Shown: piece after piece, positions 42,437-50,184 of the stretch
Position numbering within the stretch: the first letter of the stretch is position 1
Layout of the letters: every line of letters starts with the position of its first letter
DNA from: Kribbella jiaozuonensis
Lineage (GTDB): Bacteria; Actinomycetota; Actinomycetes; Propionibacteriales; Kribbellaceae
DNA: 64,000 nucleotides
Direction: 5' to 3'
Assembly (NCBI RefSeq): GCF_005233875.1
Contig: NZ_SZPZ01000007.1
Coordinates: 124,001-188,000, forward strand
Position numbers and translations under genes: made by a program
The notes under the pieces: generated by a model
What the model saw: the letters and a program-made list of their open reading frames with translations, nothing else
What the model was told of the DNA's origin: nothing
Databases searched by the model: none

Positions 42437-42668
42437 GTACGTCGCCGGCCTCGTCGTACCCGGCGTCGCTGATGCGCTGAAGCTCCAGCAGATCCTTCGC
42501 GGCGGCGGCCCGGCGGGTGAGGTGTTCGCCGGCGCGATCGGAGCCCTCGTCGAGTAGCTCGTTCAGGGTCTCGACGTCGTCGCGCTCGTCGGCGAGGTCC
42601 GCGAGGCGTTCGAGGGCCTTCTCGTTGCCGTCGTCGGCGAGTGCGCGCAGGGTGTCCCAGTCGGTCAT
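42417..42668 (-). CDS. Small helical-repeat protein, 83 aa
   Basis: 83 acidic residues: MTDWDTLRALADDGNEKALERLADLADERDDVETLNELLDEG, then AGEHLTRRAAAAKDLLELQRISDAGYDEAGDVLNRLLD. Three short helix pairs with A-x-x-G-x-x-x-A spacing resemble Sel1/ankyrin-like repeats. There is no ribosome site; a weak promoter ends six bases before the ATG, so the message may be leaderless. It is divergent from the second MerR gene across a perfect dyad. Confidence 0.65.
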   Translation of the reverse strand: MTDWDTLRALADDGNEKALERLADLADERDDVETLNELLDEGSDRAGEHLTRRAAAAKDLLELQRISDAGYDEAGDVLNRLLD

Positions 42669-42679
42669 ACAGCCATCGT

Positions 42680-42710
42680 GCGACATTGCCCTTGGGGCAA
42701 GGTCAAGAAT
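42680..42710. promoter_or_regulatory. Second MerR promoter/operator, dyad TTGCCC-TTG-GGGCAA
   Basis: The perfect dyad (42686-42700) sits in a 19-base spacer between GCGACA (42680-42685) and AAGAAT (42705-42710), and the merR start codon follows six bases later. On the other strand TTGACC (42706-42701) and CACGAT (42680-42675) give an overlapping promoter that would start at the ATG of the 83-aa gene. Confidence 0.6.
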
Positions 42711-42716
42711 GGTGTC

Positions 42717-43484
42717 GTGCTCACCATCGGACAGCTGGCTCGGTACGTCGGGGTGTCGACGAAGACCGTCCGCGTCTACCACGCGAAGGGCCTGCTGCCC
42801 GAGCCCGAGCGGGACTCGTCCGGATATCGCCGGTACTCCGCGCAAGCGGTCGTCGAGCTGGTCCGGATCCGGATGCTCGCCGACGCCGGCGTACCTCTCG
42901 CCCGGATCCGCGAGCTCAGCTCAACCGACGTGCTGGGCCCCGCGCTCGAGCAGATCGACGCCGACCTGACCGCCCGCATCAAACGGCTTCGCGAGACCCA
43001 ACGCAGGCTCCGGATGCTGGCCGCCGGTGACATCCGAATCCTGCCCGCGAACGTGGAAGCGCATCTCGCCGGGCTGGCCGCGCTCGGCTTCACCCAGCGG
43101 TGGATCGCGATGGAGCGGGACCTGTGGATCATCGTCTACGCAACCCACCCGGACCTCGCCGGCACATTGTTCGAGGACCAGGCGCAGTCGCTCACGGATC
43201 CTGAGCTGAGGAGCCTTTACCTCGCCGCCGACCACGCCCATGACCTAGACCCGGACGACCCGTCCCTGACCGAACTCGCCGACCGGATCGTTGCCGCCAG
43301 CATCGAGCGCTACGGCACCGAACCACCCGGCGCCTCCGTGGATCCCGCCATCCCCGACCTCCTGCAAAGCACCCTCAACGCCTCCTCGCCCGGCTGGCAA
43401 CGGCTCGACTCGTTGATCCGCAGCCGGCTCGCGGACGCCGGGTTCACGTTTCGGACAAGCCCTGATGGCGACGAGCGCGAGTGA
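42717..43484 (+). CDS. MerR-family regulator (second)
   Basis: 255 residues from GTG 42717. The DNA-binding domain LTIGQLARYVGVSTKTVRVYHAKGLLPEPERDSSGYRRYSAQ is followed by a coiled dimerisation helix and a C-terminal domain of about 150 residues (FTQRWIAMERDLWIIVYATHPDL) that probably binds a ligand. Length and layout resemble TipA-like multi-domain MerR proteins but the domain is not recognised. No ribosome site: predicted leaderless and self-regulated through the upstream dyad. It overlaps the start of the GNAT gene. Confidence 0.88.
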   Translation: MLTIGQLARYVGVSTKTVRVYHAKGLLPEPERDSSGYRRYSAQAVVELVRIRMLADAGVPLARIRELSSTDVLGPALEQIDADLTARIKRLRETQRRLRMLAAGDIRILPANVEAHLAGLAALGFTQRWIAMERDLWIIVYATHPDLAGTLFEDQAQSLTDPELRSLYLAADHAHDLDPDDPSLTELADRIVAASIERYGTEPPGASVDPAIPDLLQSTLNASSPGWQRLDSLIRSRLADAGFTFRTSPDGDERE

Positions 43485-44058
43485 TACGAATTCGAGGGTG
43501 AATGCGCTTTCGAGGGTGACGGGGCTGCGATTTCGGACGGCTGGGGCAGATGACGCGGCGGCGGTGGCCGAGCTGCACGGGGACAGTTGGCGGCGGCACT
43601 ATCGCGGTGCGTACGCCGATGCGTTCCTAGACGACGAGTCGGCAGAGTACCTCGGCGCGATGTGGGCCAAGCGGCTCGCCGCACGGGAAGGCACGCACAC
43701 GACGGTTGCGGAGTACGACGGGAAGCTCGTCGGGCTCTCGCATCTGATGATCGGTGCCGATCCGAAGTTCGGGGCGCTCGTCGACAACCTGCACGTCCGC
43801 GCCCCGCTCAAGCGGCAGGGCATCGGGACGCAGCTGCTTGCGTTGACGGCGCAAGCCCTGCAACAGGCATCGCCCGGGTCCGGGCTCTACCTGTGGGTGC
43901 TGGAGCAGAACACCGCCGCGCAGGGGTTCTACGAGGCGCGCGGCGGCATCCGCGGCGATCGCAAGGACGTCCCGCCGCCCGGTGGTGAGGCGCGGCGGCT
44001 CAACGGCACACCAGCCTGCTTCAGGTACTACTGGCCGGATCCTTCGCTTCTTGCTTGA
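43465..44058 (+). CDS. GNAT-family N-acetyltransferase
   Basis: 197 residues. LRFRTAGADDAAAVAELHGDSWRRHYRGAY, then the acetyl-CoA motif VRAPLKRQGIGTQLLALTAQ and FYEARGGIRGDRKDV. The ATG at 43465 overlaps the merR 3' end; GTG codons at 43498 and 43516 are possible starts because the first 15 residues look non-conserved. Substrate unknown. It converges with a GntR gene, overlapping its end by 38 bases. Confidence 0.82.
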   Translation: MATSASDTNSRVNALSRVTGLRFRTAGADDAAAVAELHGDSWRRHYRGAYADAFLDDESAEYLGAMWAKRLAAREGTHTTVAEYDGKLVGLSHLMIGADPKFGALVDNLHVRAPLKRQGIGTQLLALTAQALQQASPGSGLYLWVLEQNTAAQGFYEARGGIRGDRKDVPPPGGEARRLNGTPACFRYYWPDPSLLA

Positions 44059-44707
44059 TGGTCTCGATCAACGCGTACGACGCCTGACTCGCGGCCTCGG
44101 GATCGCCCGCCCGGATCGCCTCGAGGACGTCGACATGCGCGTCGAGGATCCGGTGGTCCTCGGGCATCGTCGCGGTCTGGTGGATCGACTCGGTCAGAAC
44201 TTCGGCGATCGCGTCGTACAACCGCAGCAGCAACGGGTTCCCGCTGGCGACCACGACTCCGCGGTGGAACTCGGCGTCCGCGGCAACGAAAGCGTCCAGG
44301 TCATCTGCACGTGCTCGGGACTCCAGCGCAGCTGACAAGGCAGCCAGGCTGTCCGAGGAAGGGCGCTGCGCGGCCAGGCGGGCGGCGGCGGCCTCGATGC
44401 CGGCGCGGGCGTCGAGCACGTGCGTCAGTGACGCGGAGAGTTCGTCCCGGACCAGTACGCCGCTGATCTCGTTCGTCGCGCGGACGTACGTGCCGTCGCC
44501 GACGCGTGGCTCGAGCAGGCCGGTCAGGCTCAGCGACCGCAGCGCCTCCCGTACTGTTCCGCGACTGACCCCCAGCTCGGTCGCGAGCTGGTTCTCGCCG
44601 GGGATCCGCGAGCCGCGCGGCCAGGCCCCGGACTCGATCTGCGCCCGGAAGCGCTCCGACACCTGCAGCACGAGCGGCACCTGCCGCACAGGTCCTTCGA
44701 GTGACAC
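44021..44707 (-). CDS. GntR-family (FadR-type) regulator
   Basis: 228 residues from GTG 44707, with GGGAGG nine bases upstream. The winged helix is IESGAWPRGSRIPGENQLATELGVSRGTVREALRSLSLTGLLE; the C-terminal FCD domain has metal-binding residues in DLDAFVAADAEFHRGVVVASGNPLL and ILDAHVDVLEAIRAGD. FCD regulators usually respond to small carboxylates. It is divergent from an MFS gene across a perfect palindrome, making that gene its likely target. Confidence 0.92.
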   Translation of the reverse strand: MSLEGPVRQVPLVLQVSERFRAQIESGAWPRGSRIPGENQLATELGVSRGTVREALRSLSLTGLLEPRVGDGTYVRATNEISGVLVRDELSASLTHVLDARAGIEAAAARLAAQRPSSDSLAALSAALESRARADDLDAFVAADAEFHRGVVVASGNPLLLRLYDAIAEVLTESIHQTATMPEDHRILDAHVDVLEAIRAGDPEAASQASYALIETIKQEAKDPASST

Positions 44708-44746
44708 CGAGACCGGCCTCCCTTCGCGAGTAGCGTACAGTGTAAA

Positions 44747-44761
44747 TGTAGGACATCTACA
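44747..44761. promoter_or_regulatory. GntR operator TGTAG-N5-CTACA
   Basis: Perfect inverted repeat TGTAGGACATCTACA in the 78-base gap between the GntR and MFS genes. Related TGTA half sites lie just left of it (44741-44744). Confidence 0.75.
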
Positions 44762-44785
44762 GGGAAGCCTAGAGAGAGGTGTGTC

Positions 44786-45967
44786 GTGGCGGTGTTGACC
44801 GAACCAGTGACTCGGGAGCGGTCGGCGCTGATCACCGCGACCGCCTTCGTGGTCGCGCTGAGCCTCCGGCCGGCGCTCACCGCGGTCGGTCCGGTGCTGC
44901 CGCGGATCGGGCTCGACCTGCACCTGGGCGAGGCGGCGCAGGGTCTGTTGGGCACGCTGCCGCTGCTCGCGTTCGCGGTCGCCTCCCCGGTCGTCCACCT
45001 CGCCTCCCGCCGCTTCGGCATGGAGCGTGCGGTCTTCGTCTCCCTCCTGGTACTCGCCTTCAGCAGCGCGCTGCGCCCGTACACGGGCCAGGCGGGTCTG
45101 TGGATCGGTACGGCGGTGGTCGGCGCCGCGATCGCCGTCGGCAACGTGCTGGTCCCGGTCATCATCAAGCGGGACTACGCGGGCAATGTCTCGCGGGCGA
45201 CCGGGATCTACACGGCGTTCATCACCGGCGGTGCCGCGATCGCCTCGATCCTGGCCGTACCGATCGCGGACGCCGTCGACTGGCGGTTGTCACTCGCGGT
45301 CTGGGGCGGTTTGGCCGTGCTCGTCGCCGTGATCTGGCTGCCGCGGACCCTCTCGCCAGAGCCGACGCCGGCGGCGAGGACTGAGGACGGCGCTCCCCCG
45401 GTGAGCGTGTGGCGGCAGCCGACGGCGTGGCTGGTCACCGGCTTCATGGGGCTGCAGTCCACGGCGTTCTACCTGTTCGTGAACTGGCTGCCCACGATCG
45501 AGATCTCGACCGGCGGCGTGTCCGAGCGCGCGAGCGGCGTACACCTGTTCCTGTTCCAGGTCTTCGGTCTGATCGGCGGGCTCAGCATCCCGTTCCTGCT
45601 GAAGCACCCGACCAATCAGCGGGCCGGTCTGATGACGGCGAGTACGCCGATCCTCGTCGCGCTGCTAGGTCTACTGCTGGCGCCGCACCTGGCGATCGTC
45701 TGGGCGATCGTCGGCGGTCTCGGACAGGGCGCCGGGCTGGTCGCCGCGCTGTCGCTGATCAGTCTTCGCGGCCGCGGGCACCACGAGACCACGCAGCTAT
45801 CCGGGATGGCGCAGGCGGTCGGCTACACGCTGGCCGCGGCCGGTCCGGTCGTTGCCGGCTACTTAACCCAGGTGACCGGCGGCTGGAGTACGACGCTCGT
45901 CGTGTTCGCCGTACTCGCAGCCATGCAGGTCACGCTGGGATTCGTCGCCGGTCGCGACCGGCGCTAG
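44786..45967 (+). CDS. MFS transporter, CynX/NimT type
   Basis: 393 residues, about 12 membrane segments. TAFVVALSLRPALTAVGPVLPRI, WIGTAVVGAAIAVGNVLVPVIIKRDY and GMAQAVGYTLAAAGPVVAGYL are elements of the CynX/NimT (cyanate/2-nitroimidazole) carrier branch; the substrate need not be the same. GTG start with AGAGAGG upstream. It is divergent from the GntR/FCD regulator. It ends three bases before the convergent isomerase gene. Confidence 0.88.
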   Translation: MAVLTEPVTRERSALITATAFVVALSLRPALTAVGPVLPRIGLDLHLGEAAQGLLGTLPLLAFAVASPVVHLASRRFGMERAVFVSLLVLAFSSALRPYTGQAGLWIGTAVVGAAIAVGNVLVPVIIKRDYAGNVSRATGIYTAFITGGAAIASILAVPIADAVDWRLSLAVWGGLAVLVAVIWLPRTLSPEPTPAARTEDGAPPVSVWRQPTAWLVTGFMGLQSTAFYLFVNWLPTIEISTGGVSERASGVHLFLFQVFGLIGGLSIPFLLKHPTNQRAGLMTASTPILVALLGLLLAPHLAIVWAIVGGLGQGAGLVAALSLISLRGRGHHETTQLSGMAQAVGYTLAAAGPVVAGYLTQVTGGWSTTLVVFAVLAAMQVTLGFVAGRDRR

Positions 45968-45970
45968 GAC

Positions 45971-46978
45971 TTACTTGTCGGTGGCGAAGGCCGCGTCGAA
46001 GGCGGCGGTCGGCTTGTCGAAGGCGAGCGCGCGGATGACGTTGACCGCCTCCGCGGCGCCGACCTTGCGCTCCATGCCGGCGTCCTCCCACTCGACCGAG
46101 ATCGGGCCGTCGTAGCCGATCGAGTTCAGCACCCGGAAGCAGTCCTCCCAGTTCACGTCGCCGTGACCGGTCGAGTAGAAGTCCCAGCCGCGCCGCGGGT
46201 CGGCCCACGGCAGGTGCGAACCGAGCCGGCCGTTACGGCCGCCGCCGACCCGCATCTTGGTGTCCTTGCAGTCCACGTGGTAGATCCGGTCCTTGAAGTC
46301 CCAGAGGAACGCGACCGGGTCGATGTCCTGCCAGACCATGTGCGACGGGTCCCAGTTCAGCCCGAACGCCTCCCGGTGACCGATCGCCTCCAGCGCGAAC
46401 GTGGTGGTCCAGTAGTCGTACGCGATCTCCGACGGGTGCACCTCGTGCGCGAACCGGACACCCTCCTCGTCGAACACGTCGAGGATCGGGTTCCAGCGGT
46501 CGGCGAAGTCGCGGTACCCGGCCTCGATCTTCTCGGCGGGCACCGGCGGGAACATCGCGACGTACTGCCAGATCGACGAGCCGGTGAAGCCGATGACGGT
46601 GTTCACGCCGAGCTTCTTGGCCGCGCGGGCGGTGTTCTTGAGGTCCTCGGCGGCGCGCTGCCGGACGCCCTCGCCGTCGCCGTCGCCCCAGATCCGGGAC
46701 GGCACGATGGCCTGGTGCCGGAAGTCGATCGGGTTGTCGCAGACCGCCTGACCCACCAGGTGGTTGGAGATCGCGAAGACCTGCAGGTTGTACTTCTCCA
46801 GGATGTCCTTGCGGCCCTGGACGTAGGTGTCGTCGTCGACGGCCTGCTGGACGTCGAAGTGGTCACCGGAGCAGGCGATCTCGACGCCGTCGTACCCGGC
46901 CTCGGACGCGAACTGGCAGACCTCCTCGAACGGCAGGTCGGCCCACTGACCGGTGAACAGCGTGATCGGGCGTGGCAT
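45971..46978 (-). CDS. Sugar phosphate isomerase/epimerase (xylose-isomerase-like TIM barrel)
   Basis: 335 residues of the AP_endonuc_2 / IolE-like barrel family. Metal ligands are plausible in FAHEVHPSEIAYD, GLNWDPSHMVWQ, YHVDCKD and PISVEWED. Such enzymes isomerise or epimerise sugars or inosose. It lies 11 bases downstream of a Gfo/Idh/MocA dehydrogenase gene on the same strand, a pairing frequent in inositol-like and rare-sugar catabolism. The ATG start is well defined. Confidence 0.9.
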   Translation of the reverse strand: MPRPITLFTGQWADLPFEEVCQFASEAGYDGVEIACSGDHFDVQQAVDDDTYVQGRKDILEKYNLQVFAISNHLVGQAVCDNPIDFRHQAIVPSRIWGDGDGEGVRQRAAEDLKNTARAAKKLGVNTVIGFTGSSIWQYVAMFPPVPAEKIEAGYRDFADRWNPILDVFDEEGVRFAHEVHPSEIAYDYWTTTFALEAIGHREAFGLNWDPSHMVWQDIDPVAFLWDFKDRIYHVDCKDTKMRVGGGRNGRLGSHLPWADPRRGWDFYSTGHGDVNWEDCFRVLNSIGYDGPISVEWEDAGMERKVGAAEAVNVIRALAFDKPTAAFDAAFATDK

Positions 46979-46989
46979 CTGACTAGCTC

Positions 46990-48087
46990 CTAAGCGTTGT
47001 TGTCGACGGTGATCCAGGCAGAGTCCGCGGCCGCCGAACGCAGTACTGCGTCGACCACGCGAGCGGACCGCGCTCCGGCGGCGAAATCGGGCAGGCCGTC
47101 CGGGTGGTCACCCAGTACGGCGGCATAGCTGTCGGCGACGAACGAGTCGAACGCGTCCTGGTACCCCTGCGCGTGCCCGGCCGGCAGCCGGTTCACCCGC
47201 GCGGCGGGCGGGCTGAGCGTCTCCGGATCGCGCGTCAGCAGCTGGCTGGCCTGACGGCGACCGACCCACAGCCGGTCCGGGTCCTCCTGGTCGAAGCCGA
47301 AGCTCGACTCGGTGCCGGACACCTCGAGGTACAGGCGGTTCTTCCGGCCGGCGGCAACCTGGCTGACCACGATCGTCCCGACCACTCCGGCCTCGGTCCG
47401 GAACTGTGCGGTGGCCAGGTCCTCGGTCCGTACTTCGACTCCGCCACGCTGGGCCCGGACCGTCCGCAGTTGCGCGCTGATTACAGCGATCCGGTCGCCG
47501 GTGACGAACTCGGTCAGGTCACACCAGTGCGACCCGATGTCGGCGAACGTCCGCGACGGACCGCCGGTCGTGTCGTCCACGCGCCAGTTCTGGTCGTCCG
47601 CACCGGCGAGCCAGTCCTGCAGGTACGACCCATGCAGGCTGGTGATCGTTCCCGCGTCGCCGGCCGCGATCCGGGTCCGCAGCTCGCGGACCATCGGGTG
47701 GTAGCGGTACACGAACGGTACGGCGCCGACCAGGCCCGCCTCGAAGGCCGCTGCCTGCAGCCCGGTGGCATCGCCGACCGAGGTGGCCAGCGGCTTCTCG
47801 CAGACCACGTGCTTGCCGGCCTCGAGCGCCTTCAGCGTGACGTCGCGGTGCGTGTTGTTCGGCGTGCAGACGTGGACAACGTCGATGTCCGAGGCGAGCA
47901 GCTCGTCGAGGGTCGCGAACCCGCGCTCGGCACCGGTCGCCTCTGCGGCAGCGTCAGCCCTTGAGGGCGAGGAGCCGACCGCACCCACCACCGTCGCGCC
48001 GGAAACCAGCGCAGCCCGGCCGTGGACCTGGCCCATGAACCCGCCGCCGACAATCCCGACCCGGAGCTTGCGCGCATTGGTGGACAC
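46990..48087 (-). CDS. Gfo/Idh/MocA-family oxidoreductase
   Basis: 365 residues from GTG 48087 (V-S-T-N-A-R-K-L-R-V-G-I-V). The Rossmann loop VGIVGGGFMGQVHGRA and catalytic EKP in VCEKPLATS are clear; DIGSHWCDL carries the usual His/Asp pair. The start is set by a promoter ending eight bases before it, so the message is probably leaderless. It forms an operon with the downstream isomerase and is divergent from a ROK regulator. Confidence 0.92.
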   Translation of the reverse strand: MSTNARKLRVGIVGGGFMGQVHGRAALVSGATVVGAVGSSPSRADAAAEATGAERGFATLDELLASDIDVVHVCTPNNTHRDVTLKALEAGKHVVCEKPLATSVGDATGLQAAAFEAGLVGAVPFVYRYHPMVRELRTRIAAGDAGTITSLHGSYLQDWLAGADDQNWRVDDTTGGPSRTFADIGSHWCDLTEFVTGDRIAVISAQLRTVRAQRGGVEVRTEDLATAQFRTEAGVVGTIVVSQVAAGRKNRLYLEVSGTESSFGFDQEDPDRLWVGRRQASQLLTRDPETLSPPAARVNRLPAGHAQGYQDAFDSFVADSYAAVLGDHPDGLPDFAAGARSARVVDAVLRSAAADSAWITVDNNA

Positions 48088-48095
48088 GTCGAAGG

Positions 48096-48132
48096 ACGCT
48101 ATGGGACCCTTTTGAACCCTGTCAAGCAAAAG
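48096..48132 (-). promoter_or_regulatory. Promoter and candidate ROK operator of the dehydrogenase-isomerase operon
   Basis: On the minus strand -35 TTGACA (48125-48120), 18 bases, -10 TAGCGT (48101-48096), then eight bases to GTG 48087: a leaderless start. The dyad CTTTTG-N12-CAAAAG (48109-48114 and 48127-48132) spans the -35 and would suit the divergent ROK repressor. Confidence 0.7.
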
Positions 48133-48161
48133 TCCACGGCCAGTACGACGAAAGTCCGGTG

Positions 48162-49280
48162 ATGAGCGATCTCGGTACTGCGGACGCGGTCCTGCGGCTG
48201 CTCCTCGACGGGCAGGCCCGGACCCGCGCCGAGCTGATCGACGACACCGGCCTGGCCCGTTCGACGGTCACCGGCCGGATCGAGGCGCTGCTCGCGGCCG
48301 GTCTCGTCGTACCGTCGGGCGAGGCAGCGTCGACGGGTGGACGGCCGCCGGCCCGGTTCCGGTTCAACCCGACCGCGCGACTCGTTCTCGCCGCGGACGT
48401 CGGCGCGACGCACCTGTCCGTCGCCCTGACCGACCTGGCCGGCGAGATCCTGCACCGGTCGACGACACCGCTCAAGATCGCCGAAGGACCCGAGGTCGTC
48501 CTCGAGGCCGTCGCCCGAGCCGGGCATGCGTTGCTGCGAGAGGCGAACAGGTCGCCGGACGATCTGGCCGGCACCGGCGTCGGACTGCCCGGACCGGTCG
48601 AGCACAGCACCGGCCGACCGAACCATCCGCCGATCATGCCTGGCTGGGATTCGTACGACGTGGTCGGCCGGCTGAGCCGCGAACTCCCCGGCCCGGTGCT
48701 GGTCGACAACGATGTGAACATCATGGCGCTCGGCGAGCACGCGACGGCGTACGCGGATGTCGAGCACCTGTTGTTCGTGAAGGTTGCCACCGGCATCGGT
48801 GCGGGCGTGATCAGCGGCGGCCGCCTGCACCGCGGAGCTCAAGGTGCGGCCGGCGACATCGGCCACATCCAAGCGCCGGGCCACACCGAACTCTGCCGCT
48901 GCGGCAATATCGGCTGCCTGGAAGCAATCGCCTCCGCAGCGGCACTCGCCAATACGCTCGGCGTCGAGACCAGCAGGGACATCATCGAACTCGTCCGCGC
49001 GGGCAACACCATCGCGACCACGGCCGTCCGTCAGGCAGGCCGCGAGATCGGCACGATCCTCGCCGCCGCGGTCAGCCTGCTCAACCCCTCGGTGATCGTC
49101 GTCGGCGGGTCGCTGTCGCAGGCCGGTGACAGCCTGCTGGCCGGCATCCGGGAGACCGTCTACGCCAGGTCGTTGCCCTTGGCTACCACTGACCTGCAGG
49201 TCCACACCTCCCGGACCGGACAGGACGGCGCGCTACGCGGCGCCGCCATCCTGGTCCTGCACCACGCCCTCAGCCTCTGA
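48162..49280 (+). CDS. ROK-family transcriptional regulator
   Basis: 372 residues from ATG 48162 (a GTG directly before it is possible). The winged helix is ARTRAELIDDTGLARSTVTGRIEALLAAGLV. The ROK domain keeps an intact-looking loop LAADVGATHLSVALTDL, DND in LVDNDVNIMALGE, and the zinc site CRCGNIGCLEA. It probably represses the divergent dehydrogenase-isomerase operon and is released by a sugar. It converges with the phosphotransferase gene, overlapping by 11 bases. Confidence 0.92.
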   Translation: MSDLGTADAVLRLLLDGQARTRAELIDDTGLARSTVTGRIEALLAAGLVVPSGEAASTGGRPPARFRFNPTARLVLAADVGATHLSVALTDLAGEILHRSTTPLKIAEGPEVVLEAVARAGHALLREANRSPDDLAGTGVGLPGPVEHSTGRPNHPPIMPGWDSYDVVGRLSRELPGPVLVDNDVNIMALGEHATAYADVEHLLFVKVATGIGAGVISGGRLHRGAQGAAGDIGHIQAPGHTELCRCGNIGCLEAIASAAALANTLGVETSRDIIELVRAGNTIATTAVRQAGREIGTILAAAVSLLNPSVIVVGGSLSQAGDSLLAGIRETVYARSLPLATTDLQVHTSRTGQDGALRGAAILVLHHALSL

Positions 49281-50184
49281 CCGGATCCGTCCACTGCACG
49301 GCGAGTTCGTCGACGAAGGCAACCATCTCGTCGCGCTGGCCGCCGCTGCGGGCGCGGCCGAACCCGTACCGTCGGCCCCAGAACGCCGTCTGAACCATGT
49401 TCAGCTGAGCCCACCGCCGGATCCGTGCGGGATCGAGCTCGGCGACCTCGGCGAACAGTTCGAGCTCGCGGTCCAGCACGCTGATCAGGTCGTCGACGCC
49501 GAGCTGATGAGCGGCACGGGTGCGCAGGAACGTGGTCGCGTCGTACGCCGGGTCGCCGACGTACCCCTTCGGATCGACCGCCAGCCAAGGCTCGCGCTCG
49601 GCGCGGAGGATGTTGCGCGGGTGGAAGTCGCCATGGATCAGGATCTCCGGCTGATCGCGACCGAGCTCGTCGACGACGGCAAGAGCGGCATCCAGCACGT
49701 ACGGCGGCAACTGATGGTCGAGCTCGGCGGCATCCTTGCGGAGTTCTTCCTCCCAGTCGTCGGCCCGCTCCGACATGCGCGGTAGACCCTCCGGAGCTGG
49801 GATCGTCAACCGGCCATGCAGCTCTGCGGCGATGGCAACGACGTCGTCGTCGTGATCGAAGAGCGTCGTCGGGTGCGCGCGTTCGAGCAGCATCGCGTAC
49901 CGGTCGTCGTCGCGTTCGTGGAGCTGGACCGCGCCACGGCCGCCCCACGCCATGAAAGCGTCAGCCTCGTAGTCGTTCCCCGGATGCGGGAACGAGATCT
50001 TGATGACCCGATCGTCCTCGACCGGGATGACGACGCCCACCTGGCCGTGCATCGCCTCGCCGGTCGGCGTACATCCCCAGCCCGTCAGAACCTCGTCGAT
50101 GATCCCGGGCAGCTCGGCCAGCCAGGCCTCGCCGACGGCGCCTTCACGATCGATGGTGGCCTTGGCGAACGCTGCGGGGATCAT
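49270..50184 (-). CDS. Aminoglycoside/hydroxyurea phosphotransferase-like kinase
   Basis: 304 residues of the APH fold, closest to APH(6)/hydroxyurea kinases: IHGDFHPRNILRAEREPWLAVDPKGYVGDPAYDATTFLR holds the catalytic Asp and the metal Asp. An N-terminal lobe Lys is in DRVIKISFPH. The true substrate is unknown; many such proteins do not inactivate antibiotics. Its ATG overlaps the gpsA stop (ATGA), so it is made together with gpsA and plsC, which is unusual for this family. Confidence 0.85.
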   Translation of the reverse strand: MIPAAFAKATIDREGAVGEAWLAELPGIIDEVLTGWGCTPTGEAMHGQVGVVIPVEDDRVIKISFPHPGNDYEADAFMAWGGRGAVQLHERDDDRYAMLLERAHPTTLFDHDDDVVAIAAELHGRLTIPAPEGLPRMSERADDWEEELRKDAAELDHQLPPYVLDAALAVVDELGRDQPEILIHGDFHPRNILRAEREPWLAVDPKGYVGDPAYDATTFLRTRAAHQLGVDDLISVLDRELELFAEVAELDPARIRRWAQLNMVQTAFWGRRYGFGRARSGGQRDEMVAFVDELAVQWTDPVRG

